This document shows, one piece after another, positions 32,166-42,348 of a stretch of 64,000 nucleotides of DNA (positions are counted from its first letter, which is position 1; each line of letters begins with the position of its first letter). Below the pieces are notes generated by a model. The model searched no databases. It saw nothing but the letters and a program-made list of their open reading frames with translations, and was not told the DNA's origin. The position numbers and the translations under genes were made by a program. Origin of the DNA: Hsuehochloa calcarea (Eukaryota; Streptophyta; Magnoliopsida; Poales; Poaceae); the NCBI GenBank assembly GCA_036346395.1, contig CM070601.1, forward strand, positions 11,839,763-11,903,762, written 5' to 3'.

Positions 32166-35100
32166 TTAAGGTCGTTCAGCGGTGTCGACGGAGTGAAACT
32201 CTTCGTTGGCATTAACGATCTCCATCTTGATGAAGGCGCAGAGCGTCCCTCGAACCTCCGAGACCGCTTTCATAGGAAGTGCATCTAAATCTATGGTCAT
32301 ATCCTGTAGCTAGCATGAGTAAAGTAGTAAGTATATATACTTTTAAATTTATATTTAAGAAATAGTTATTGCGAGATTGACAAACTTCGGGATCCTTCAT
32401 CTTAGCACTAACCAATTGCCGCATATGATGGCAAACGAAGAATACACATGGTGATCTTGTTTTTGCTGGCGGCACTGCAAAAATAGAATTACACATGTAG
32501 GCGCAGTCTGTTCGAGACGCATTATTACAAAGTATGATATAGCATTATTGTGTTGTAGCGTGTACCAGAAATCGTGTCCTGTGTGTAGTGTGGTGCTAGA
32601 TCCTTTGTATAGCCTCCCTGTGCAATATAGTTTATGAACGACCTGCATGATTCCAAAAAGTTATACTCGGCCATTTCAAAAGAAGGAAGACTACAATAGA
32701 GTTATTTATGGAGGAAATGAGCATACCTATCAAGTATTTCTTTCAGAAGGGTGAAGTCGTGGTTTTTATTTAGTAGGGAATCAAGATATATTACCTTGTT
32801 CCTCTTTGGTATAAGGACTAATAAGAACCAGTGGAACCTAGTCATGTATGTCGCTATAGTCATAAACCAAAGTTCGTGCTGCGTATAAAGTACAAATGAA
32901 ATTTGTATAGCAAGTAGTGAAACACTTACTTCTGGTTGTACGGCACCGTTATGTAGTCTTTGTCGTCCTGAGCAAGCAATCTCGTCGCTATGTATTTGAC
33001 GACGTAGGATGTGTCTTCGTTGATGGTTTGCTCAAAGATGACGTGTGGGTCGAGGAAACCCACCGGTTCGTTCCGTCGATGGACATGTTTCATCATGTAT
33101 CTATACATAAGCAATGAGTTATGATATTTATCGGTATTACATGAGTGTAGAACTTGATTGTACACACTTACAGTGTCCAATATCGTAGAAGTGAGGCGTC
33201 GAGGGCAGCGAGGTTGAATAGGTCGAATAAGTCACCGAAGCCCACGACGAAGTGACCCGGCTCATTGAAGTAATACTCTTTCGTGTATTTGACGGTTATT
33301 CCAATATCACACTAACTAATAATGCAATGTTTCTTGTTCTTACTCACTACCTCACAAAAGTGTGCAAAGAGAGTAAATGAGGAGTGAGAGGAGTGCTCAA
33401 GGCTTGATTGAATTGAATGAATGCTCAACAACACGCCCTGAGCCGTGGGGTGTATTTATACCCCCACAACCAAATATAACCGTTATCGTAAAATCGAGCA
33501 AAACTCGTGGAAATCGGAACTTCATAGACAAAGTGCGGAACTTCCGCTTCTTCACTCGAGTGCATCAGAACGGTCATTACAAATGAGCATTAAATGCTCA
33601 ACTAGCCGTTGATTTATGTGCGGAACTTCCGCCAACAAGATTTCGGTTCTTCCGATTAATCGGAAGATCCGCTTTTTACACAGCGGAACTACCGCACTCG
33701 CGAAATCGGCTAAGTCCCTAAAAAGGGTGCTCTCTGGAAAAAATCAACCGCACATTTTTTGGAGCAACCGATTAATCGAAACTTCCGCTCATATCATTGC
33801 GGAACTTCCGCTTGAGAAATCGGCTAAGTCCCTAAACGGATGCTCTCGAAAATCAAGCCGCACATATTTGAACAACCGATTAATCGGAACTTCCGCTTGT
33901 TTCATTGCGGAACTTCCGCGCTTGAGAAATCGGCTAAGTCCCCAAAATGGATGCTCTCTGGAAAAATCGAACCGCAGTCTTTTCGGAGCAACCGCACTGC
34001 GGAAGTTCCGCAGTTCACATGCCGGAACTTCCGATTGTGTTATGAGAAAAAGAATTTTCTTTTTAAACCAAACCAAAAGAACATGCATGATCCTAAGTTG
34101 ATCCAAAGGCATAATGAGATGCTTTCAAGCTACTAGACAAGCTCCCCTTAATAGTACGACATTTATCCTATAATCCGGTCTTCCTCCATACTCCAAAGAC
34201 CTAGAAAATTCAAAGGGTCCTAGTCTATTTGTACCTTGTCTTTGAGATCAACTCCGTCTTTCCAACATTCTTTCACATGCACTCCTTGGTTTCACTTTGT
34301 CATTTGGGACTATGCCTTGTAATCACTCCCTCGTGTTGGGTCTTTTGCATGTACTAGGAATGCAAAGACTGGTAAGCTACTCCAGCGCGTGCTAGCATTG
34401 TGTCGGGTGACAATGGACTTCCGAGGGAGTATTCCCCGGGCTTGGAAGGTGTCATCCCATGAGACAACTCAGGAACCGATACGGTGACACGCTTTTCTTG
34501 TTCCTTCAGCGTGTTCTCCACAGGAACTGATGAGGCGGCCTCCTGAAGCAAAGGATGAGGTAGAGTCACCGAGGGTCCTGATAGAGAGGCATGATCGTAT
34601 CGAGATTGCGGCACTGCAGGATCCAGGGCAATGTCCTTCTTGGGCCACTGGATAAAAGTGTGCATGGCATCCCCTAGTGTTCTGATGTCTTCGTTCGGGC
34701 GAATCTCCAGCGGAATGACCATGAAATTATCATGTACCATGTCCACCTGGACCCTGGCGTAACCCTGCACTAGCTAGGCACCATGCTGCACTGCCCCTTC
34801 CTGGTATGGATAGACCATCCCCCGCCCAATCTCAATATGAATGGACCATACCGTCCTCACTTGGAGCTTGCAGGGCGTCGGCTCCTACAAAACGATACGC
34901 AATTAGCTAAGGTGTCCTATAGATCTATCTTTGGAGCATTCCAGAGATGTACATTACCTTGATGTCATAAATGGATAATTGGACGTCGTCATGCCCATAA
35001 TTATGTGTGGACACGACGATACTCCTATGTTGAGGAGGACTGGCTCCCAAAAAAACGGGGGCAGCTTGCGATTGGTTCAGGAGTTGATTTATTTGATCCT

Positions 35101-36143
35101 GCAGTCTTGTCATCTATCCCTGAAATTTTTCAGTAAGCGCTTGTTCCAACCGGGTGTTGTGCTCGTCCTTGGATCTCTTCCTACTCCTGTACGTGTCGAA
35201 GTCGTGTCGGAATCCATCCCTCCAAGTTACGTAAAGCCCAACGCCTCGCATGCGATCCGGGTGCTCCTTGTTTCCCAGGGCCGTAGATAGTAGATCCTTC
35301 TCCCTGTTCGCTTCGAAGGAACCTTCAGAACATGCGGAAGTCAATGCTTCCCGCAAGAGGTCATCAAGTTATTATAGACACTATGCAAGAGGTCATCATG
35401 TTATTATAGACACTACGTAGTTCGACATATTTACCCGACGTTGGGACACTACTTCGTCTGCCGGGTTTGTGAAAGAGATGTCGCCCGAAGACGTGGTTGA
35501 TGCCCTCGCTCTTAACCAGGCTCGAGCGCGCTCATCTGAGATCTCAGCAAATGGTCTTGTAGCGCTGTCGTCCTTCGCCGCCCATTGAGTGGTTTTACCT
35601 GCGTACCCAGCGATGCCGAGTTTGTGGGGGTGAGTATTTTGTGTCTGGAGAGCTTTGTACGCCACACTTTGCTCCTGAAATTCGGCCATCCCATTTATCC
35701 CGCGACAAGAAATGATACTTCGTGAAGGGCGTTCGACCCGTGTTCAGGTACTTCGTAACAAGCGTGCTCTTGAAGGTCCTCCACGCATGTCCCATCGCGA
35801 GCAACGCCTTCCGTTGCACGCATGCTTGGTCTGCTTCTGGGATAACGAACGAGCCTGAAATTTCAGTCCACAGCAGACCTCTCTCTACATCCGTCAGAGA
35901 CTTCCAGTTTGGTGTGGTGATGGGGACCCGTTCCCTTCCAAGTATCCCGCAGATGGTCCGGAATCTCATCGCTGCTTTCTTGGGACTCAGAGGGATCCCA
36001 ACGTCACTGACCTCTGTGATAGTCATTCGGCCCGCGGGCAATTTTGATATTCCTATGTCATCTCGCTTACGTACTACTTTGATCGGAGATCCAGACGCAT
36101 TCGGCGAAGTTGATGACGGCGGTGAAGACGGTGCCTCTGCCAT
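32166..36143 (-). pseudogene. CACTA second gene: Transposase_24-like ORF with Ulp1-like C48 protease domain
   Basis: The N-terminal part (36143 down to about 35400) reads AMRFRTICGILGRERVPITTPNW, ALLAMGHAWRTFKSTLVTKYL, then HPHKLGIAGYAGKTTQW and AWLRARASTTSSGDISFTNPAD. This matches En/Spm-associated proteins of grass CACTA elements. The middle (35356-34354) has HPDRMRGVGLYVTWRDGF and IQWPKKDIALDP. The C-terminal exons have GFLDPHVIFEQTIN, RFHWFLLVLIPKRNKVIYLDS and SPCVFFVCHHMRQLV. These fit the His, Asp and Cys catalytic positions of Ulp1/SENP (C48) proteases. The final frame ends at TAA 32166-32168 after EEFHSVDTAERP. Frameshifts and an insert at about 33300-34350 break it. Exon borders were not all resolved. 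Cellular targets of such transposon-borne proteases are unknown. Confidence 0.8.
33300..34350 (-). mobile_element. LTR-like insertion inside the CACTA second gene
   Basis: The coding context of the second gene is lost between VKYTKEYYFNEPGHFVVG (right of about 33300) and GVAYQSLHS (about 34354). Minus-strand text contains GGGGGTATAAATACACCCC (about 33447-33465), a strong TATA-box promoter layout. A run of GCGGAACTTCCGC-type palindromes and CGATTAATCGGAA motifs covers about 33520-34040. This resembles the regulatory part of a retrotransposon LTR. TG/CA ends and a target duplication were not identified, so it may be truncated. Confidence 0.5.
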
Positions 36144-36783
36144 CTCGGTTACATACGCAATGAACTAAAATTTCATGGAATGTAAGTTGATATCCATAAT
36201 ATTTAAAGAAAGATACAAACTTAATACCAAAAAACAATAATAACTACTTACAATGCCATGAATTGCACTTGATAAAAAAAGTCTTACTCGGCAAACAACA
36301 TCAAATTCGATGCATTTTCTTATAAATATGCCATGTTAGCATATTTCTCAACAAGCACCCCTGAACAACAGTAGTGGGGTTACACAACTTAAAGTCTAAC
36401 GTTGAGCACATTTTATTCCTACTTTCTAACAAAATAAAAATTGACAACTCTAAAGTTGCTACTTGGGAGCAATCAATAACCATACAAATGATAGAATAAA
36501 ATTAATAGAACAATGACAGATCAATTATCCCTGCCTTTGCTCACTAGATGATGATAACCTACTGAAAATTTCTAACCAAATATGTCTTGCTAATCAAATG
36601 TATATATACACTCATCAACAATATTGAACATCTTACTCTATAAAACACTTACTAACAATCCTCATTAGCCCTCAACTTACCTAAGCTAATCCACGCAAAC
36701 TGGCTTGCTAATCAAATGTGTATATATATACTCATCTACAATATTGAACATCTTTCCACCAACCTAATCCAATGAAACTACTG

Positions 36784-36990
36784 TCATACACTCATACTTA
36801 CGTCGGGGAGCAGCAGAGGTGTCGGGGTCGTGGAGAAGGGGCGTCGAGGAGGCGGGGAGTACAGCAGGGGCGTCGAGGTCGGGGAGGCCGGGAGTACCAG
36901 GGGTGTCGGCGTTGGGGAGGTGGGGGAGTAGCAGGTCGGCGTCGGGGAGGATGCTTCGACCGCAGGGAAGGTGAAGGGGCGCACGAGAGT
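36784..36990. repeat. GC-rich imperfect tandem repeat upstream of the second CACTA gene
   Basis: Units built from GGCGTCGGGGAGG, GAGTA and CAGGGGTGTCG recur about every 25-35 bp. The ORFs through it are low-complexity on both strands and are not credible genes. Confidence 0.6.
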
Positions 36991-37048
36991 AAGGAGAGTG
37001 ACGAGTTAAGGGCGCTCAAACCCTATCGATTCCTCTTAAATAAAGGAA

Positions 37049-37463
37049 TATCACAGACGGTTCTACTATAGAACCGTCTGTGATAAGTCATCACAGACGG
37101 TTCCATAGTAGAACCGTCTATGATATGTTGTATAGGGTTTCTGTGAGAAGTCATCGCAGGCTGTTCCGTAACAGAACCGTCTGTCATATAAAAATATCAC
37201 AAACGGTTCCATAACAAAACCGTCTGTGATATTTTCATATCATAGACGGCTCTGTTATGGAACCTTATGTGATGGCTTAGCATAGAAACCCTAAACCCTC
37301 ATAATACAGACGGTTCCATAACAGAACTGACTATGATATAGTCATATCACAGACGGTTTCAAAACAGAACCGTCTGTGATGTGTTATATCAAAGACGGTT
37401 ATATTATGGAACCGTCTGTGATGTTACATATCAAAGACGGTTATGCTATGAAACCATCTGTGA
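37049..37463. repeat. Internal cluster of CACTA subterminal-type repeats
   Basis: At least ten copies of ATCACAGACGGTT or AACCGTCTGTGAT variants, mostly in inverted pairs around CCATAACA or CTATAGAA spacers, lie between the TNP2 stop and the start of the second gene. No CACTA terminus was found at either edge. Confidence 0.9.
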
Positions 37464-37649
37464 TAACTTCCTGACACAATTCCAAATCATTTGAATGAAA
37501 ATTCATCTACCTTAAAAAATTCATATCTAATATAACTCAACTCCAAATCAAGTAAAACCAATTTTGATACTCTACATTACAATAAAGTCCACATTGACAT
37601 CAATATCAGAGATGACAAATCCATCACACATGACAATTCCACGTTAATA

Positions 37650-40600
37650 TCAAATTACAATGGAATAAATATTCTTAATTAAAATATAGCACTTCGTGAT
37701 GATCGACGCACATATAGCTTCTTCACTAGGTTCTTCCTCGAGCCTGATGCCGTCTCCGAAAGGAGGCAACTCGTCAAATTGATTATATTCTTCCTCATCC
37801 ATGACATTCTCAACTCCGACAATCCTTCTTTTTCAATGAAGAACTACATGGCGGTTCTTATTTGTCGGGTTTGTTACATAAAAAACTAAAACAACTTGCT
37901 TAGCGAGTACGAATGGTTCGTCCTTATATCCGACACGTTTGAGGTCCACAATAGTGACGCCGTACTTGTCGATCTTCACGCCCTGCGAAAGTTTAACCCA
38001 ATGACATCGAAACAGGGGGATCTTGAAAAGTACGTAGTCGAGCTCCCAGATCTCCTCTACGAACCCATAGTAGGAGTTCAACCCACGTGCCCTAGCGGTA
38101 TTGAACTGCTCGTGAAACACATCTTTGCGGACACCGCTGTTTTGGACTGTGCTCCTCCTATCCTGAGCTGCCGTATAAAATGTGTACCCATTTATGTCGT
38201 ATCCTTGTCATGTCGCAATTGTAAATTTGGGCCCTTTTGCAAACCATAGCAGCGTATCATCACTTGATGACCTCCCTGTGAATCTCACCTTTAACCATTC
38301 GTTGAACCGACGATTGTGCTCTCTCGTGATCCGAACCTCCGACCGGTTTGGATTCTGTTGGCGTACAATGTCTTTGTGCTCGTCGATGTACGGGACACTT
38401 GGGTCATGTGTTGTAAGACCGTCAAATGGGCTTGCGTGTACGTATCTAGATCGGGAGTGATTGCTTTCCTTTCGATGGTCCCAATACCCTCCAGTCTCCC
38501 CTCATGACGAGATAGAGACACACCTATCGGTTCCACCCGAGCCTTGTAGTCGACGCAGAACTCAATGACCTCTTTGGTTGCATAACCTTCGATGATGCTG
38601 CCTTCAGACTGAGATCGATTCTGTACGTAGGACTTGAGAATTCTAATGTATCTCTTGAATGGGTACATGTGACTTAGGAACACAGGGTCGCATATCTTTA
38701 TCTCTTTCACAAGGTGAACAATGAGATTGACCATCATATCGAAAAGTGACGGAGGGAAATACATCTCAAGATGACATAGAGTCGTCACCACCTCGGCCTG
38801 TAGAGCATATAGACCTTCAGGATCGATGACCTTCTGAGCAATTGAGTTAAAGAAATAACACAGCCTAAAGATTACCCCTCGAACCTTGTTCGGCAAGATA
38901 CTCCTAATTGCAACAGGAAACATTTGTGTCATCAGCACATGACAATCATGAGACTTCATACCAAATAATTTCAAATCTGCCATGGAAACAAATTCTTAAT
39001 ATTGGCGGAGTAACCGGGCGGAACTTTCACACCATGCAAACTTTCGCACAGTTCATATCTCTAGACCTTGGACAAAGTGTAGCAAGCTGGGGGAAGGTAC
39101 GTTCATCCTTTATCGGTCTCTTTTAGTGCTAACTCGGTCCTTATGTTCATATCAATCAAGTCACGCCGTGCGTTAACATCATCCTTTGTTTTGCCACTTG
39201 ACGAGGATCTAATAATCCTCATTTTATCTTTTATCTATAATTCTTATTATGGGTAAATATGATGTCACATAGTCCCCAGAAGTACCCCTTATCTATAAGG
39301 GAGAAGCCCAACAAGTGATTGTAAGTTCTTCTACAATCACCCCCATAGTCGTAAGTCTTGCTACGACTATATCATGGTCGTAAGTCCTTCTACGACCACT
39401 ACATAGTCGTAACTCCTTCTCACGATCATTGCCGGTCGTAAGTCCTTTTATGATCGCTACACGTCGTAAGTTCTTCTACGACCGGGTAAACTTCGACCAC
39501 CTTATAATCAAACCTACAGGCGAGTGGGTCCAATTGATTAAGGAATCCGAACGGTCTACACGCACTATTATTCCGCTTATTAATGGTGTGTAATTACCCC
39601 ATTATCTCTGGAAGATAATAGCCAGACGGCGTGAAGAAGCCGAGGCGCCGGTAATTACTGCCATCATGCGCCCGTTACTTCACTGGATTAATTAGGCGCA
39701 TCTCCCGCAGGACAAAACGGCTACTTCTTCACGACTATATAAGGGCATCAATCAGAGGGATAGGGGGAGACAGCGAACAAGAGCTAGTCAAGTAGAAACA
39801 CAAGTGCTATTCTCTGTAATAGTCTTAGTCTTTTACTTGATCATCAAGAATACCATACACACAGGATTAGGGTTATTATTCTCTCCGGAGAAGGCCTGAA
39901 CCTGTCTAAATATCCCGTGTCAACTACTCTGCGTGATTTCATCTCTAGGAGACCCCCCGAATCAAATAATCTTTACGTAAGATCGGTTCTAATACACCGA
40001 CACCACTAATGTTCTGTAGGAGACCAATCAAGCTATCACATACATTCTTCTCCACGTGCATGACGTCGATGAAGTGGCGAACTTCTAAGTGCTCCCAACA
40101 AGGTAAGTCCCAAAAAATTGACCGCTTCTTCCAGATGTTTTTCTAACATGTCCTTAATTTATGTCCCTTCCCAAGCACAACATCGATATCCTTAACCATA
40201 TCATTGACCTCTTTCCCTTTAAAAGCCCTTGGAGCTGAACCGTCCTCCTTATTTTAGTTAAATTATTTCTTCATCTCGCGGTATGGGTGAATCCTGGGAA
40301 GGAACCTACGGTGACGCATATACACAGTTTTACGCGAGTTGTTCAGCCATACACTCTCGGTACCATCTAAGCAACACGGACAGGGTTTGGCTCCTTTTGT
40401 ACTGAACCCCGACAGGTTACCAAAGGCAGGAAAATCATTGATGGTGCAGAACAACATGGCGCTAGGTGTAAAATGAATTTCTCTCGTTTGTACGTATCCC
40501 ATACTTGTACCCCTTCGTTCCACAGTGTCATAAGATCTTCCAGCAATGGTGCTAGGTGCACATCAATATCATTCCCAGGTTGCTTTGGCCCTTAGATAAA

Positions 40601-41696
40601 TAGTGACATCAAAATGTATTTCCGCTTCATACACATCAAAGGAGGAAGGTTGTAAATACGTAGATTCACGGGCAGGTGCTATGTCGGCTGCTCATGTTAC
40701 CGAAAGGATTCATTCCATCTGTACTCAACCCTAACCTTAAGTTCCTCGGTTCTGCACCGAGCACTTCGAAGCTCCGATCGAAGTTTCTCCACTGGGTAGA
40801 ATCAGCAGGGTGTCTTAGCTTTTCATCATTCTTACGCTCCTCTGAGTGCCAACGCATCAATCTTACCTCCTTTCGATTCACAAATAAACCCTTCAAACGT
40901 GGGATCACAGGCAGATACCACAACATCTTAGTAGGAGGTCCTTGCTTCACCTTAGCAGTATTCTTATGCTTGTATCGGGATGCTTTGCACACTGGACAAT
41001 AACGCATGTCTGCATACTCTTTACGGTTGAGGATACGATCGTTCGGACATGAATGTATTCTTTCTACTTCCATTCCCAATGGACAAAGAACCTTCTTGGC
41101 TTGGTAGGTGGTGCTGGGCAACACGTTTTCCTCCGGAAGGATGTCTGCTATGAGACCTAACAACGTCGTGAAACTCTTGTCGGACCAACTATTGCTTGCC
41201 TTTAATTTCAGCAGTTCAAGCACGGTTGACAACCTTGTGTATTCCGGCTTGCAGCCAGGAAACAAAGGTTACCCCGAGTCCTCCATTAAGCCCTCAAATT
41301 TACAAAACTCTCTCACACTGTAGTTCCTTTCCGCATCGCGTAGCATCTGATCCAGATTGTCATCATGCGACCTATCCTCATCAAAAACACAGTCCACATC
41401 CGGCATATCGTTGACTTCCTCGGCGATGTCATCATTATTAACTTCCTGTATGACCTGCTTTTCACCATGACTGGTCCAACAGGTATACCCTTTTTTGAAA
41501 CCCCTTCGAATCAAGTGAGCTTCGATCTGCGCTGGGTTGTCAAATATTTTCAGATTACCGCAATCAATGCATGAACAATACATAAATTGTATCATCTTCT
41601 TCAACATATCCTTTTCGACGGCTCTTCAAAAGCAAACACGTCATTAATGTACTCTTCACTTATGCGGTTCTCAATGTACATCCAATTTCGGTCCAT
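37650..41696 (-). pseudogene. TNP2: CACTA TNP2-type transposase, broken
   Basis: This would be the catalytic transposase of the element. It starts MDRNWMYIENRISEEYI (transposase-associated N-terminal domain), frameshifts near FEEPSKRIC, then continues with a Cys-rich CSCIDCGNLK segment. The Transposase_21 region follows: YCPVCKASRYK, PVIPRLKGLFVNRK, HPADSTQWRNFDR, LGLSTDGMNPFGN, then PLLEDLMTLWNEGVQVWD, CTINDFPAFGNLSGFS and LNNSRKTVYMRHRRFL. After the inserted solo LTR come DLIDMNIRTELA and MADLKLFGMKSHDCHVLMTQ (DUF4218-type). A DUF4216-type part then has GFVEEIWELDYVLFKIPLFRCHW and KVDKYGV-like text, ending near VENVMDEEEYNQFDELPPFG. Several frameshifts and the LTR insertion make it a pseudogene. 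Confidence 0.92.
39199..40002 (+). mobile_element. Solo LTR inserted in TNP2
   Basis: The 804-bp segment starts TGACGAGGATC and ends AATACACCGACA. It is flanked by the perfect 5-bp duplication CCACT (39194-39198 and 40003-40007). TNP2 coding reads LIGLLQNISG up to one side and GKTKDDVNARRDLIDMN from the other, so the insertion site is exact. A TATA box (GACTATATAAGGGC, about 39738) orients it on the plus strand, opposite to the host gene. It is related to the LTR at 25954-27330 by start, end and the GGTCGTAAG/TACGACC motif cluster. Confidence 0.93.
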
Positions 41697-42029
41697 CTAT
41701 AACGCACGTAACAAATTAGTATTAAATTATATTAATAAATCGGAAGTACTCTAACTATTAACCAAACATACTAAAATTTATTAGTGATTAACCTAGAGCA
41801 AATATAAATGGTTATGTACAGATCGTTACCCTCAGAGCCCACGACGAATATCTTGCGAGATCTCCTCCCTTTCTTCCTCCTCTCCTCCCTTCCTTTTCCT
41901 CCCCGCCTCCTTTCTTCCCTTCCTTCTCCTCTCCAAGTTAGCACAGTAGAGGAGGCAGCAATGGGGGAGGAGGCAACAGGGTGGCGGCTCAAATGAGAAT
42001 TGGCTGGATTCTATCGGGACTAGTTATAT

Positions 42030-42312
42030 ATAATGTCAGTATATCACAGACGATTCTTATTACTAACCGTCTATGATATCCTATGACAGACGGTTGGTAA
42101 TAAGAACCGTCTGCGACGACTTAGAGTATCACAGACGGTTCTTGTGTGATACTCTAAGTCATCACAGACGGTTTGTGGTTAGAACCGTTTGTGATACTTC
42201 ACAGACGGATGTATTTACAAACCGTCTGTGATAGGTCTATATCACAGACGGTTTATTTTGGAACCGTCTGTGATTATTTTATCACAGACGATTTCAAAGA
42301 ACCGTCTGTGAT
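42030..42312. repeat. CACTA right subterminal repeats
   Basis: Direct and inverted copies of ATCACAGACGGTT/AACCGTCTGTGAT adjoin the right terminus. They are followed on the TNP2 side by a CT-rich stretch (about 41855-41940). Confidence 0.9.
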
Positions 42313-42348
42313 GAGGCGTCTTCTATGGTATGTTTTGTAGTAGTGTTG

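Larger units (their letters stand above)
31528..42345 (-). mobile_element. CACTA (En/Spm-type) DNA transposon, 10.8 kb
   Basis: The left end reads CACTACTACAGAAAGG. The right end read on the minus strand is CACTACTACAAAACATACC. Both are flanked by the 3-bp target duplication TTG (31525-31527 and 42346-42348). Both ends carry dense direct and inverted copies of the subterminal motif ATCACAGACGGTT/AACCGTCTGTGAT. Two genes are read on the minus strand: TNP2-type transposase (37650-41696), then a second ORF with a Ulp1-like protease domain (32166-36143). Frameshifts, a solo LTR in TNP2 and an insert in the second gene mean it is no longer autonomous. A third repeat cluster occurs internally at 37049-37463. 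Confidence 0.95.

Noticed and set aside
36772..37071. ORF of 99 aa rich in Gly/Arg
   Set aside because: It runs through an imperfect GC-rich tandem repeat, with equally long Pro/Ser ORFs antisense. It is part of the CACTA element.
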